From assembly GCF_042685645.1 (NCBI RefSeq), contig NZ_JBHUNX010000001.1:4030001-4094000 (forward strand): a DNA stretch of 64,000 nucleotides, given 5' to 3'. Position 1 is the first letter of the stretch. Each line of letters starts with the position of its first letter. A program made the translations under genes and the position numbers. The notes below the pieces were generated by a model. It saw only the letters and a program-made list of their open reading frames with translations, had not been told where the DNA came from and made no database searches. This document shows, one piece after another, positions 33,198-42,011 of this stretch. Origin of the DNA: Salininema proteolyticum (lineage in GTDB: Bacteria > Actinomycetota > Actinomycetes > Mycobacteriales > Micromonosporaceae).

Positions 33198-36100
33198 GTG
33201 CGAATAGGATTGCTCGGCTCATTCGAAGTCCAGGCCGACGACGGAACCCCCGTCAAGGTCCCCGGCGACAGGTTGCGCGCACTCCTGGCGGCGCTCGCCC
33301 TGGAACCCGGCCGCGTCGTCCCGCGAGAGCGGCTGGTCGACTGGGTCTGGGGCGAGGACCCGCCGGCGGACGCGGTGAACGCCCTGCAGGTCCTGGTGTC
33401 CAGGCTGCGCAAAGCCCTGCCGGACGACGCTGTCGAGGCGAAGTCCGGCGGCTACCGGCTGACGGCCGGGCCCGAGACGGTGGACGTGGGCCGCTTCGAA
33501 GACCTCGTCACCCGGGCCCGCAGCGCCGAGGGGGCGGAGCGGGCGGACCTCCTGCGAGCGGCGCTGGACCTGTGGCGCGGGGCCCCCTTGGAAGGCGTCT
33601 CCCTGCTGGGCAGCAGGGCGTTCGACGCCGCCGTCGCGGGGCTGGGCGAGCGGTACCTCGCCGTGCTCGGGGACCGCGTGGACGCCGAAGTCCGCCTCGG
33701 CCGGGGCGCGGACCTCATCCCGGAACTGACCGACCTGGTCGCGAAGTATCCGCTGCGGGAGGGCTTCGTAGCGGCGCTGATGCGCGCCCTCGCCGAGTCG
33801 GGCCGGGGCGCCGAGGCCCTGACGGTCTACCGCCAGTTGTCCGAGCGGCTGGCCGACGAACTGGGCACCGACCCCTCGGCCGACCTGTCGGCCCTGCACA
33901 CCGCCTTGCTGCGCGGCGAGGTCGGCGGACCGCCGGAGAACCGCAGGACGAACCTGCGAGCCGAGCTGACCACCTTCGTGGGCAAGGAGGACGACGTCGC
34001 GGAGCTCGCCGATCTGGCCGCGAGGCACCGCCTGGTCACCCTGACGGGGGCGGGTGGATCCGGCAAGACGCGAACGGCCGTGGAGACCGCGCGGGCGATG
34101 CTGGGCGATCTCCCCGACGGGGCGTGGCTGGTGGAACTCGCCCCGCTCACGAAGGGCGGCGATCTGGCGCAGGCGACCCTGACGGCGATCGGCCTGCGCG
34201 ACCAGTCGCTGCAGGGCGCCGAGTCCGGCGGGGACGCGGCGGACCGGCTCGTCGCGGCCGTGCGGGACCGCGTGATGGTCCTGGTCCTGGACAACTGCGA
34301 GCACGTGATCGAGGCCGCCGCCGAGTTCGCCGACCGTCTGCTGGGAGAGTGCCGGAGACTGCGGATCATCGCCACCAGCAGGGAACCGCTCGGCATCACC
34401 GGCGAGACGCTGTGGCAGATCGAGCCGCTCGCACTGCCCGGTGAGCGCGACGATCCCTCCGACTCGCCCGCCGTGCGCCTGCTGCGCGACCGCGCCGAGG
34501 CGGTGCGCAGGAACATCGGAACCGACGAGCGGACCCGGTCGGCGATGGAGCGGATCTGCCGCGCACTTGACGGAATGCCGCTGGCCATCGAACTCGCCGC
34601 GGCCCGACTGCGCACCATGTCGGTCGAGCAGCTGGCGGACCGGCTCGACGACCGGTTCCGCCTGCTGACCGGCGGCAGCCGCACGGCCCTCCCCCACCAC
34701 CGGACGCTGCGCGCGGTGGTGGACTGGAGCTGGGACCTCCTGAGCGAGGCCGAACGCGCCCTGCTGCGGCGCCTCTCGGTGTTCACCGGCGGGGTGAGCC
34801 TGGAAGCGGCCGAACGGGTGTGCCCGGACGGCGAGTACGCCCTCGACCTCCTGACCTCCTTGGCCGAGAAGTCGCTGCTCCGCACACAGGGCGAAGGCGC
34901 GCCGCGCTACCGGATGCTCAACACCATCGGAGAGTACGCGGCACAGCGCCTGGACGAGTCCGGAGAGGCCGAGGAGGCCCGGCGGGCGCACTTGGAGTTC
35001 GCCACCGACCTGGCCGAGGCCGCCGACCCGCACCTGCGCCGCGCCGAACAGCTGGAATGGCTGGCCGCGCTGGAGGTCGAACACGACAACATGAGCGCGG
35101 CCCTGCGCGCGGCGATCGCCCGGGGCGAGGCCCACGGGGCGATGCGCCTGGCCGCGGCCGCCGGCTGGTACTGGTTCCTGAGCGGGCACCGGGGCGAGGG
35201 CACCGAGCTGGCCGTCGCGGCGGCCTCCCTGCCCGGAGAGGTGCCCGACGACGTGCGGGCCCTGGCCTACGGCATCGTGACGACGTTCCTGTCGTCCGGA
35301 TACGACGGCGACCAGTACCAGGCGCGGGAGTGGATCGAGGAGGCGCACCGCTACGCGCGCCTCAGCGAGCGCCGCCACCCGCTGATCGGCTTCTCCGCAC
35401 TCCTGGAACGGATGCTGCGAGAGCCGGAGAACTTCCTGCCCGCGTTCGAACCGCTCATCGTCGACGACGACCCCTGGGTGCGCGCGCAGGCCCGGCTGAC
35501 CCGCGCCCGGATGCGCCTCGCCCTGGCCGCAGACGAGACCGATGTAGACAGTGACATTCGGGAGTCGCTCGCCGGGTTCCGCGCGCTGGGCGACCGGTGG
35601 GGCACCGCGTCGGCCCTGGCTCTTCTGGCCGACAGGATCGCCGCACGCGGCGACTTCGCGAGCGCGTGCGACCACAACGGGGAGGCCGTCGCGGCGCTGA
35701 CGGAGGTCGGTGCCACCGAGGAGGTCGTCGGTCTGCTGGCCCGTCAGGCCCAGCTGTACTGGCTGCTCGGCGACGAACGCTCCAGCACTGCCGCCATGGA
35801 CCGGGCGCGACGGTACGCCGACGGGATCGCCTGGCCGGACACGCTGGCCGAGCTGGCGCTCGCGAACGCGCACCTGGCGTACCTGCGTGGGGAACCGGAC
35901 CGGGCACGCGATCAGTTGACGGAGATTCCGACGAGGCCGGGAGGAGGGCTGACGGGCGTCCACTCCGTTGCCGAGAATCTGCGCGGCTATCTCGCCGAGG
36001 ATCTCGACCAGGCGCGCGCCCACCGGGCCGAGGCGTTCCGGATAGCCGCGGATCTGGGTTACCGTCCGATGATCGCCGAGGCGATGGTCGGGATCGCGGA

Positions 36101-36314
36101 CCTCGCCGTGCGGCGGGGGAACGACGAGATGGCCGTGCGCCTGGTCGCAGCGAGCGACGGCGTGCGGGGCATGCCGGACCGCTCGCGGCCCGACGCCGGC
36201 CGGATCTTGGACGGGACGCGGAGCCGCCTCGGCGAAGCCGTGTTCGCCGAGGCGGTTCGCGATGGGCGGGAGCGGGACTGGCGGGAGCTGGCCGAGGCCG
36301 CGCTAGGCGGCTGA
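33198..36314 (+). CDS. AfsR/SARP-type regulator with NTPase domain
   Basis: A 1038-aa regulator. Residues 1-90 form an OmpR-like winged helix (LGSFEVQADDGTPVKVPGDRLRALLAALAL; ALQVLVSRLRKALP), about 95-240 a bacterial transcriptional activator (BTAD) domain, and about 255-520 an NTPase with P-loop GAGGSGKTRTAVE and Walker B VLVLDNCEH. The C-terminal half has helical repeats. Such proteins often switch on secondary metabolite or differentiation genes. No biosynthetic cluster is beside it. The GTG start at 33198 lacks a ribosome site, so a leaderless mRNA is likely. Confidence 0.9.
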   Translation: MRIGLLGSFEVQADDGTPVKVPGDRLRALLAALALEPGRVVPRERLVDWVWGEDPPADAVNALQVLVSRLRKALPDDAVEAKSGGYRLTAGPETVDVGRFEDLVTRARSAEGAERADLLRAALDLWRGAPLEGVSLLGSRAFDAAVAGLGERYLAVLGDRVDAEVRLGRGADLIPELTDLVAKYPLREGFVAALMRALAESGRGAEALTVYRQLSERLADELGTDPSADLSALHTALLRGEVGGPPENRRTNLRAELTTFVGKEDDVAELADLAARHRLVTLTGAGGSGKTRTAVETARAMLGDLPDGAWLVELAPLTKGGDLAQATLTAIGLRDQSLQGAESGGDAADRLVAAVRDRVMVLVLDNCEHVIEAAAEFADRLLGECRRLRIIATSREPLGITGETLWQIEPLALPGERDDPSDSPAVRLLRDRAEAVRRNIGTDERTRSAMERICRALDGMPLAIELAAARLRTMSVEQLADRLDDRFRLLTGGSRTALPHHRTLRAVVDWSWDLLSEAERALLRRLSVFTGGVSLEAAERVCPDGEYALDLLTSLAEKSLLRTQGEGAPRYRMLNTIGEYAAQRLDESGEAEEARRAHLEFATDLAEAADPHLRRAEQLEWLAALEVEHDNMSAALRAAIARGEAHGAMRLAAAAGWYWFLSGHRGEGTELAVAAASLPGEVPDDVRALAYGIVTTFLSSGYDGDQYQAREWIEEAHRYARLSERRHPLIGFSALLERMLREPENFLPAFEPLIVDDDPWVRAQARLTRARMRLALAADETDVDSDIRESLAGFRALGDRWGTASALALLADRIAARGDFASACDHNGEAVAALTEVGATEEVVGLLARQAQLYWLLGDERSSTAAMDRARRYADGIAWPDTLAELALANAHLAYLRGEPDRARDQLTEIPTRPGGGLTGVHSVAENLRGYLAEDLDQARAHRAEAFRIAADLGYRPMIAEAMVGIADLAVRRGNDEMAVRLVAASDGVRGMPDRSRPDAGRILDGTRSRLGEAVFAEAVRDGRERDWRELAEAALGG

Positions 36315-36324
36315 GGCGGGCCGC

Positions 36325-37101
36325 TCAAACCCGGTTCCGGACCGGGGTCCCGTGCTGTTCCGTGTGGCGGGCCGAGCGGTGGACGGTGATGTCGCCGCCG
36401 TTGCAGCGGGCGCGGACCGATACGGTGCGGTCGGCGGGTTCGGGGGCTCCGACGGTCTCCAGTCCGTTGCGGACTCGGCCGGTCGAGGACTTGGCGTCCA
36501 GCCGGACGGCGGTGCCTTCGGGGACGCCGACCTCTACTGCGCCGACGACGGCGTTCAGGTCGACCGTGCCGGTGCCGATCTCGCCGACGGCGATGTCGCC
36601 GCCGAGGCTCTTGACCGCGGCGTCGCCGTCGACTCGACGGATGCGGACGTCCCCGTTGCCGGTGACGTCGGTCCGGTCGGTGGCGTGGTCGAGGACGACC
36701 CTGCCGCCGGAGGTCCTCAATCCCGCGGTCGAGGCCCGTCCGACCCGGATGTCGCCGATCGCGGTCTTGAGCCGGCATGCCCCGACCCGGCCTTGGGAGA
36801 GGAGCTCGCCCTGCGCCGTGCCGGCCCGGACGTCCGATCCGGTCGGCAGTTCCACCCGCACCCTCACCGCACCGAACTTCTTGGCGAACATGGTGCGGAG
36901 CTTGGGGTGCTCGACGGTGAGGACGCCGCCGGAGAAGTCGACATCCACCTTCTCGGCGGCCTCGACGTCCAGTTCGCGGGACGGGTCGACCGGGTGGACC
37001 TCGACGACCGTCTCGTCGCGGTCGCCGGCTATGAAGTGGACGTCGCCGAGGACGATGTCGACGGTCGCGGAGATCGGGGCGGGAGTGTAGAAAGTCTGCA
37101 T
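36325..37101 (-). CDS. DUF4097-family beta-strand repeat protein
   Basis: A 258-aa protein made of short beta repeats (GDVHFIAGDRDETVVEV; GDIRVGRASTAGLRTSGGRVVLDHATDRTDVTGNGDVRIRRVDGDAAVKSLGGDIAVGEIG), typical of the DUF4097 beta-solenoid. There is no signal peptide or membrane helix. Its role is not known; homologues are sometimes encoded beside regulators or adhesins. GGAAG precedes the ATG by 9 nt. It is convergent with the AfsR-like gene and codirectional with the hydrolase at 37202, which lies upstream of it. Confidence 0.85.
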   Translation of the reverse strand: MQTFYTPAPISATVDIVLGDVHFIAGDRDETVVEVHPVDPSRELDVEAAEKVDVDFSGGVLTVEHPKLRTMFAKKFGAVRVRVELPTGSDVRAGTAQGELLSQGRVGACRLKTAIGDIRVGRASTAGLRTSGGRVVLDHATDRTDVTGNGDVRIRRVDGDAAVKSLGGDIAVGEIGTGTVDLNAVVGAVEVGVPEGTAVRLDAKSSTGRVRNGLETVGAPEPADRTVSVRARCNGGDITVHRSARHTEQHGTPVRNRV

Positions 37102-37201
37102 GGCGGTGTCTTCCTTTTTCGGTCTGTGCGGGTGGTCGGTTGGTCGCGAGTCCCTCGCGGTGGGACACGCGGCGTGGGTCTTCTGGTTCGTGTCGGTCGC
37201 G

Positions 37202-37993
37202 TCAGCGGCCGGACGGGTTCCTCCGGGCGTCGGCCCCGGCCACCTCGCGGACGGCGTCGGCGATGGCGCGGAAGTCCCTGCGCAGGATCTGGGAGTGGTT
37301 ACTGGGGACCTTCGCCGAGACGGCGAGGTTCGGGTTCTGTGCGAGGACCGGTTCGAGCGAGGCGCGCCCCGCCTCCATCTCCTCTTCGCCGCCGCCGAGG
37401 TTGCCGCCCGTGGCGAGGACGAACCGCAGCGGGCAGGTGACGCGTTCGAGGACGGGGGCGATCGCGGCGCCCTTCTCGTTGACGTCGATGTTGACGTCGG
37501 CGTGTTGCGCGGCGGTCATCTTGGCGGCCAGGCCCAGAGGCCGGACCAGCGGCAGCAGCCACCGCATCCCGTGGAAGGTCTTGCGGATGCGCTCGCGGCC
37601 CTCCTCGCCGGTCAGGCCGAACGGCATGGCCCCGTCCACGCACACCACTCCGGCGGCGCGCCCCGGGTTCCGCTCGGCCCAGTAGGCCGCCAGCGTCGCG
37701 CCGTAGGACCAGCCGACGAGCAGCGGCCGCTCTACTCCGGTGGCCTCGAGGACGGCGTCGATGTCGGTGAGCATCGCTTCGAAGGAGTAGTCCTCCGACC
37801 GCTCCGACTTGCCGCGAGCCCGTGCGTCGTAGGTGATGTGGCGGAACTCGGTGCCGAGCTCGGCGGTGACGGGACGCCAGTGGCGGCGGCCGGCGTAGGC
37901 GCCGTTCAGGTAGATGACGGGGCGTCCGGGTCCGCCGGTGTCCTCGGCGTCCAGGACGGTGTCGGCGACGGGGATCCTGAGGTGGCGGGTCAT
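37202..37993 (-). CDS. alpha/beta hydrolase
   Basis: A 263-aa cytosolic alpha/beta hydrolase. The nucleophile elbow is GWSYGA, the oxyanion region lies after YLNGAYAGRRHW, and the C-terminal His is in PSNHSQIL. The substrate is unknown. The frame extends upstream to 38104, but ATG at 37993 follows a strong AGGAGGA and is preferred. It and the DUF4097 gene are 100 nt apart and may share a transcript. Confidence 0.88.
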   Translation of the reverse strand: MTRHLRIPVADTVLDAEDTGGPGRPVIYLNGAYAGRRHWRPVTAELGTEFRHITYDARARGKSERSEDYSFEAMLTDIDAVLEATGVERPLLVGWSYGATLAAYWAERNPGRAAGVVCVDGAMPFGLTGEEGRERIRKTFHGMRWLLPLVRPLGLAAKMTAAQHADVNIDVNEKGAAIAPVLERVTCPLRFVLATGGNLGGGEEEMEAGRASLEPVLAQNPNLAVSAKVPSNHSQILRRDFRAIADAVREVAGADARRNPSGR

Positions 37994-38239
37994 GGTGTTC
38001 CTCCTGTGTCGGCGGGTGGCCTTCGCGGCTGTTTCCGTGTTGACACCACGGTCTCCCGAGGCCCTTTCACCGGGCTTTCCCCGCGCTGTCACGGTTCCTG
38101 TCACGGTGACGGTCCTTCTGAAAACAGCAGGTCAGCGGGAATCTCCGGCGAGTGGGCGGCTGAAAGGGAGGGCGTCGCGGGCGCCGTCGGGGACCGTGCG
38201 AGACTGCCGAGAGGATCGAGTGAGACAGGGGTGCACGAC

Positions 38240-39010
38240 ATGACCACCGCGCAGTCGGGATGGCGGACCGCTTCGCCAGAGGACCTGGAGGGCCTGGCCC
38301 TGGGGAACTTCGGGCACTTCACCTCGATGCAGGTGAGGGGAGGCCGAGCCCGCGGGTTCGCGAAGCACTTGGAGCGGTTGGCCGTGTCCTCCGAGGAGCT
38401 GTTCGGCCGGTCCGTTCCCGAGGAGGGCGTCCGGAACGCGGTGGTTGGAGCCCTGGCCGGGCGGCGGGACGCGTCGATACGGGTGACCGTCTTCGGCGGG
38501 AATCCCGACCTGGTGGTGTGGGCCAGCGCCGACGAGCCGGCGGAGGCGGGAGGTCCGCTGCGGCTTATGACCGTCGCCCATGTGCGCCCCGCTCCCCACG
38601 TCAAACACACGGGCACCTTCGCGCAGACCTACTACGGCAGGAAGGCCCGGGCGGAAGGCTTCAACGACGCCCTCTTCGCGACGGAGAAGGGCCTCGTCAG
38701 CGAGACCGCGATCGCGAACGTGGGCTTCTGGGACGGCGCGGCCGTGGTCTGGCCCGAGGCTCCCCAGCTTCCGGGCATCACGATGGCCCTCATCCGGGAA
38801 GGCCTGGAGGGCAAGGGCGTTCCCCAGACCCGCAGGCCGGTCGGGCTCGGTGAGATCCGCTCCTTCCACGGCATGTTCGCCTGCAACTCGCTGGGGATCT
38901 CGGCGGTAGAAGGGTTGGACGGGCGCCCACTTCCGGTGGACGAGGGACTGATGGAGCTGGTGAACGGCGCTCTGGAGAGCAGGGACTGGGAGGATATCGA
39001 GGCCGTCTGA
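38240..39010 (+). CDS. class IV aminotransferase-like PLP enzyme
   Basis: A 256-aa enzyme of the branched-chain aminotransferase/ADC-lyase fold. The candidate PLP lysine is in HVKHTGTFAQTYYGRKARAEG, and the family segments FNDALFATEKGLVSETAIANVGFWDG and LPGITMALIREGLEGKGV follow. It could be a D-amino-acid or branched-chain aminotransferase or an aminodeoxychorismate-lyase-like enzyme; sequence alone does not decide. ATG at 38240 fits the expected N-terminus; GTG at 38231 is an alternative. Confidence 0.85.
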   Translation: MTTAQSGWRTASPEDLEGLALGNFGHFTSMQVRGGRARGFAKHLERLAVSSEELFGRSVPEEGVRNAVVGALAGRRDASIRVTVFGGNPDLVVWASADEPAEAGGPLRLMTVAHVRPAPHVKHTGTFAQTYYGRKARAEGFNDALFATEKGLVSETAIANVGFWDGAAVVWPEAPQLPGITMALIREGLEGKGVPQTRRPVGLGEIRSFHGMFACNSLGISAVEGLDGRPLPVDEGLMELVNGALESRDWEDIEAV

Positions 39011-39043
39011 ATCCCCGGGTGGCCGTGCGGCTCAGCGTCTCGC

Positions 39044-39952
39044 CTACCCCCGCGCGGGGCGTTCAACTTCGGCCGCCGCCCGCTGAACGGCCTCTAGGAC
39101 TCGCCGCACCGCCAAGCGCTCGGCCTTGTCGGGGCGCATCACGGCGGAGATATGGCGCCGCGACGGGATCTCCGCCAACTCCCGCAGCACCACTCCCCCG
39201 TCCACGGGAGTGGTGAACCTGGGCAGCACCGCGATGCGGCGGCTTCCGGCGATCAGGGACTCGATCAGCCGGTTGTCCCTGAGACGCTGGACCACCCGCA
39301 GCTCGGCGCCGGTCACGCGTTCGACCGCCTGCCGCACGGTGTCGAACGGGAACCCCAGCGGAACACCGATCCAGTCGGAGTCGACCAGGTCCCCGGGGCT
39401 GACGGAGTCCTGCGCGGCGAGGGGATGCTCGGCGGCCATGGCTATGTCCAGGGGCTCTCTCACCAGGGGAACGACGGTCAGCCCCTCGGCTCCGGCGGGG
39501 CGGACGCTGGTGAAGCTGTGCGCGATGACGATGTCGCTGTCCGCCGCGAGCCCGGCGAACTCGGCCTCGGCTATGTCGAAGTCGCTGCAGCACACCGTGA
39601 TCGACGTGTCCTCCAAATCGCGCAGGGCCGGGGCCATCAGGAAGGTCGCGGCGCTGGGCAGGGACGCGACGGTGACCGTTCCCGAAGGCTCGCCCCGGAA
39701 GGAGTCCCATTGCGCCCGCACGCGTTCCACGGCGGCGGCGACCGACGCCCCGCCCTCGGCGAGGACGCGGCCGGCCTCGGTCAGCCGCAGCCCGCGGCCG
39801 TCGGGCTCGACCAGGGCCATCCCGAACTCGCGCTGCGCGGCCTTCAACTGCTGGGAGACGGCCGAAGGCGTTCGGTAAGTGGCCTCGGCCACGGCAGTGA
39901 CGCTCCCGCGCAGGGCGAACTCGCGGAGGAGCTCGAGGTGATGGACGTCCAT
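39044..39952 (-). CDS. LysR-family transcriptional regulator
   Basis: A 302-aa LysR-type protein: N-terminal HTH (LELLREFALRGSVTAVAEATYRTPSAVSQQLKAAQREFG) and a periplasmic-binding-like effector domain (GTVTVASLPSAATFLMAPALRDLE). It is divergent from an EamA exporter. A perfect palindrome at 39960-39980 lies just upstream of its start codon and overlaps a -10-like TAGTAT, so it should repress itself and control the exporter. Confidence 0.92.
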   Translation of the reverse strand: MDVHHLELLREFALRGSVTAVAEATYRTPSAVSQQLKAAQREFGMALVEPDGRGLRLTEAGRVLAEGGASVAAAVERVRAQWDSFRGEPSGTVTVASLPSAATFLMAPALRDLEDTSITVCCSDFDIAEAEFAGLAADSDIVIAHSFTSVRPAGAEGLTVVPLVREPLDIAMAAEHPLAAQDSVSPGDLVDSDWIGVPLGFPFDTVRQAVERVTGAELRVVQRLRDNRLIESLIAGSRRIAVLPRFTTPVDGGVVLRELAEIPSRRHISAVMRPDKAERLAVRRVLEAVQRAAAEVERPARG

Positions 39953-39959
39953 GTAGCAA

Positions 39960-39980
39960 TACTACAAAGTAGTTGTAGTA
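39960..39980. promoter_or_regulatory. LysR operator, perfect palindrome
   Basis: TACTACAA (39960-39967) and TTGTAGTA (39973-39980) are perfect 8-bp arms around a 5-nt spacer, between the divergent LysR and exporter genes, 7 nt before the LysR start codon. It contains T-N11-A-type spacing typical of LysR sites. Confidence 0.75.
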
Positions 39981-40023
39981 AATTTCGTTTGTGCTTAAGT
40001 ATGGGAGCGCTCAGCATGGGGAC

Positions 40024-40956
40024 ATGCCGTTCCGTCACGTTCTCCTAGCCATGTCCGTGGCCCTCATGTGGGGCCTGAACTTCATCGCCATCGACGCCTC
40101 CCTGCAGCACTTCCCCCCGATATTCCTGGTGGCGTTGCGGTTCGCGCTCATCGCCGTTCCGACGATCCTCCTGGTCCCGCGACCGAACGTGCCCACGCGC
40201 TGGCTGATCGGCTACGGACTGGGATTCGGCACCCTGCAGTTCCTCTTCCTGTACTGGGGCATGTCCGCCGGCATGCCCGCCGGTCTGGCCTCACTGGTCC
40301 TGCAGGCCTCGGGCCCGTTCACGGTGCTCCTCGGCGCGACCTTCCTACGGGAGAGGGTGAGCGGCCGCCAGATGGCGGGAATCCTCGTCGCCGTCGGCGG
40401 TCTGGCCCTCGTCGGCTGGTCCCGCGCGGAGAACGCCAGCGTCCTCCCGTTCCTGCTGACCCTGGCCGGAGCCTTCGGCTGGGCGATCGGCAATATCAGC
40501 AACCGCCAGGCCAGGCCGGAGAACCCCCTGCACCTGACGCTGTGGATGACGGTCGTCCCGCCGATCCCCATGCTCGCCTTGGCGCTCATCGCCGAAGGTC
40601 CCGCGCGAATCGCCACCTCGCTGACCGACTTCGGCGAGCCCGGGGCCGTCGCCGCGCTCGTGGGGCTGGCCTACACGGTCGTCATCGGCACGGTCGTTGG
40701 CTCGGGGGTCTGGACGTGGCTCATGGCCCGGCACCCGGCCGGCGTGGTCGCCCCCTTCTCCATGCTGGTGCCGGTCGTGGGCATGACGGCCGCGTGGGTG
40801 ATCCTCCGCGAGACGGTGACCGTCCCCGAGATCGTCGGCGGCGTCTTCATCGTCGGCGGAGTGCTCTACGGCAGCATGCGGCGCCGAGCGACACCGCGAC
40901 CCGCCGATCCGGAACCGCTTCCAGAGGACAAGAAGGCGGTGCCGGTCGGCGACTAG
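40024..40956 (+). CDS. EamA/DMT-family metabolite exporter
   Basis: A 310-aa ten-helix transporter of the EamA (RhaT/YdcZ-like) family. Two repeats are visible, each starting with a conserved helix (ALMWGLNFIAIDASLQHFPPIFLVALRF; FGWAIGNISNRQ). Substrates are commonly amino acids or other small metabolites. ATG at 40024 follows GGGG by a few nt. It is divergent from the LysR gene and probably under its control; a terminator follows. Confidence 0.9.
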   Translation: MPFRHVLLAMSVALMWGLNFIAIDASLQHFPPIFLVALRFALIAVPTILLVPRPNVPTRWLIGYGLGFGTLQFLFLYWGMSAGMPAGLASLVLQASGPFTVLLGATFLRERVSGRQMAGILVAVGGLALVGWSRAENASVLPFLLTLAGAFGWAIGNISNRQARPENPLHLTLWMTVVPPIPMLALALIAEGPARIATSLTDFGEPGAVAALVGLAYTVVIGTVVGSGVWTWLMARHPAGVVAPFSMLVPVVGMTAAWVILRETVTVPEIVGGVFIVGGVLYGSMRRRATPRPADPEPLPEDKKAVPVGD

Positions 40957-40960
40957 CCTC

Positions 40961-41011
40961 CGCCCGGCACGGGCCCTCGGATCCCCTGACGCTGAAGACC
41001 CGTGCCGGGCG
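40961..41011 (+). terminator. long-loop terminator of the exporter gene
   Basis: CGCCCGGCACGGG (40961-40973) pairs perfectly with CCCGTGCCGGGCG (40999-41011); 25-nt loop. It starts 5 nt past the stop. Confidence 0.75.
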
Positions 41012-41131
41012 AATCGTCTTGGGCGACCGGTAGTCTGCTTCATTGATCGCCCGGCTGCCCGACGATGTGAACGCCGCCACCCTATACTGCCGACTGAGAA
41101 CTCCTGTCCCGGCTAAAGACAAGGAACTTCC

Positions 41132-41884
41132 ATGAGATCCCCCTTTCGGCAGACCGCCGCCGTCGCGGCCGCGGCAGTCCTCACCGTCGGCCTGAGCGCG
41201 TGCGAATCCGAAGGCTCCGGCGAGAGCCCCGCAGACGACACGCTGGACACCGTCAAGTCCTGGGAGAAACCCTGCGAGGCTTTCGGCGACTTCGCCGGAT
41301 TCGCCGAGTTCACCGGGTTCCAGGGGCTGTCGGACGGCACGGCCGCCATCGACGACGAACTCCTCGACTACGGATCCTCCTGCTCGGCCGAGACCGTGGT
41401 GTCGGAGTACCCGGGCGTCTCGCCCTCCCCGGACGCCGAGATCCGCGTGAGCGTCTGGGCCGACGCCGACCCGGAGGACCTCAAGGCCCGGTACGACAAC
41501 ATGAAGGGCCAGTCCGAGGACTACGTCGCCCAACAGGACGACGCCAAGGTCGTCGAAGTCCCCCTCGGCAACGACTCGCACCAGGTCGGCCTGGTCGGAA
41601 CCGAGTCGTCCTGGGACGAGCCCGCCTCGAACACCACCTTCCTGAACGTCCTGTTCGACGACTGGATGCTGAACGTCGAGGTCCGCCTCGGACGCGACAG
41701 CCTCGCGAGCAAGGCGGCCGCCTCGGAGAACGCGGGCGTCCTGGAGGAGCAGGAATGGTACGACGGCGGAAGCGCCGAGGACTACTCCTCGTACTCCTTC
41801 ACCTATGACGAGTTCGCCGACTGGCTCGCCGCCACGTGGGCGCCCGCCTTCACCGAGAGGATCGAAGGGCTGCTCGCGGAGTAG
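41132..41884 (+). CDS. acidic lipoprotein, DUF3558-like
   Basis: A 250-aa lipoprotein (lipobox LSAC, Cys about 24). After a short acidic linker it carries a globular domain with KSWEKPCEAFGDFAGFAEF and SSCSAETV, whose two Cys may bridge, as in DUF3558-type lipoproteins of actinobacteria; the family match is tentative. AAGGAA lies 6 nt before the ATG. It stands alone between two terminators. Confidence 0.7.
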   Translation: MRSPFRQTAAVAAAAVLTVGLSACESEGSGESPADDTLDTVKSWEKPCEAFGDFAGFAEFTGFQGLSDGTAAIDDELLDYGSSCSAETVVSEYPGVSPSPDAEIRVSVWADADPEDLKARYDNMKGQSEDYVAQQDDAKVVEVPLGNDSHQVGLVGTESSWDEPASNTTFLNVLFDDWMLNVEVRLGRDSLASKAAASENAGVLEEQEWYDGGSAEDYSSYSFTYDEFADWLAATWAPAFTERIEGLLAE

Positions 41885-41903
41885 CGCCCCTGCGGCGCAG
41901 AAC

Positions 41904-41934
41904 GACGGCGAGCGCACAGCTGGCGCTCGCCGTC
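41904..41934. terminator. bidirectional terminator
   Basis: GACGGCGAGCGC (41904-41915) pairs perfectly over 12 bp with 41923-41934; 7-nt loop. It lies between the lipoprotein gene and the convergent exporter gene. Confidence 0.8.
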
Positions 41935-42011
41935 GGAAACCGTGACAGCGGCCCGGGATCGGATCGCCGCCCATAGCGCGACGGAATCCCCTCCCAGGTG
42001 CCGCGATCAGG

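Noticed and set aside
33219..36023. A 934-codon open frame antisense to the AfsR-like gene
   Set aside because: It mirrors the codon pattern of the real gene in high-GC DNA, has low-complexity composition and no domain; the plus-strand protein has clear domains.
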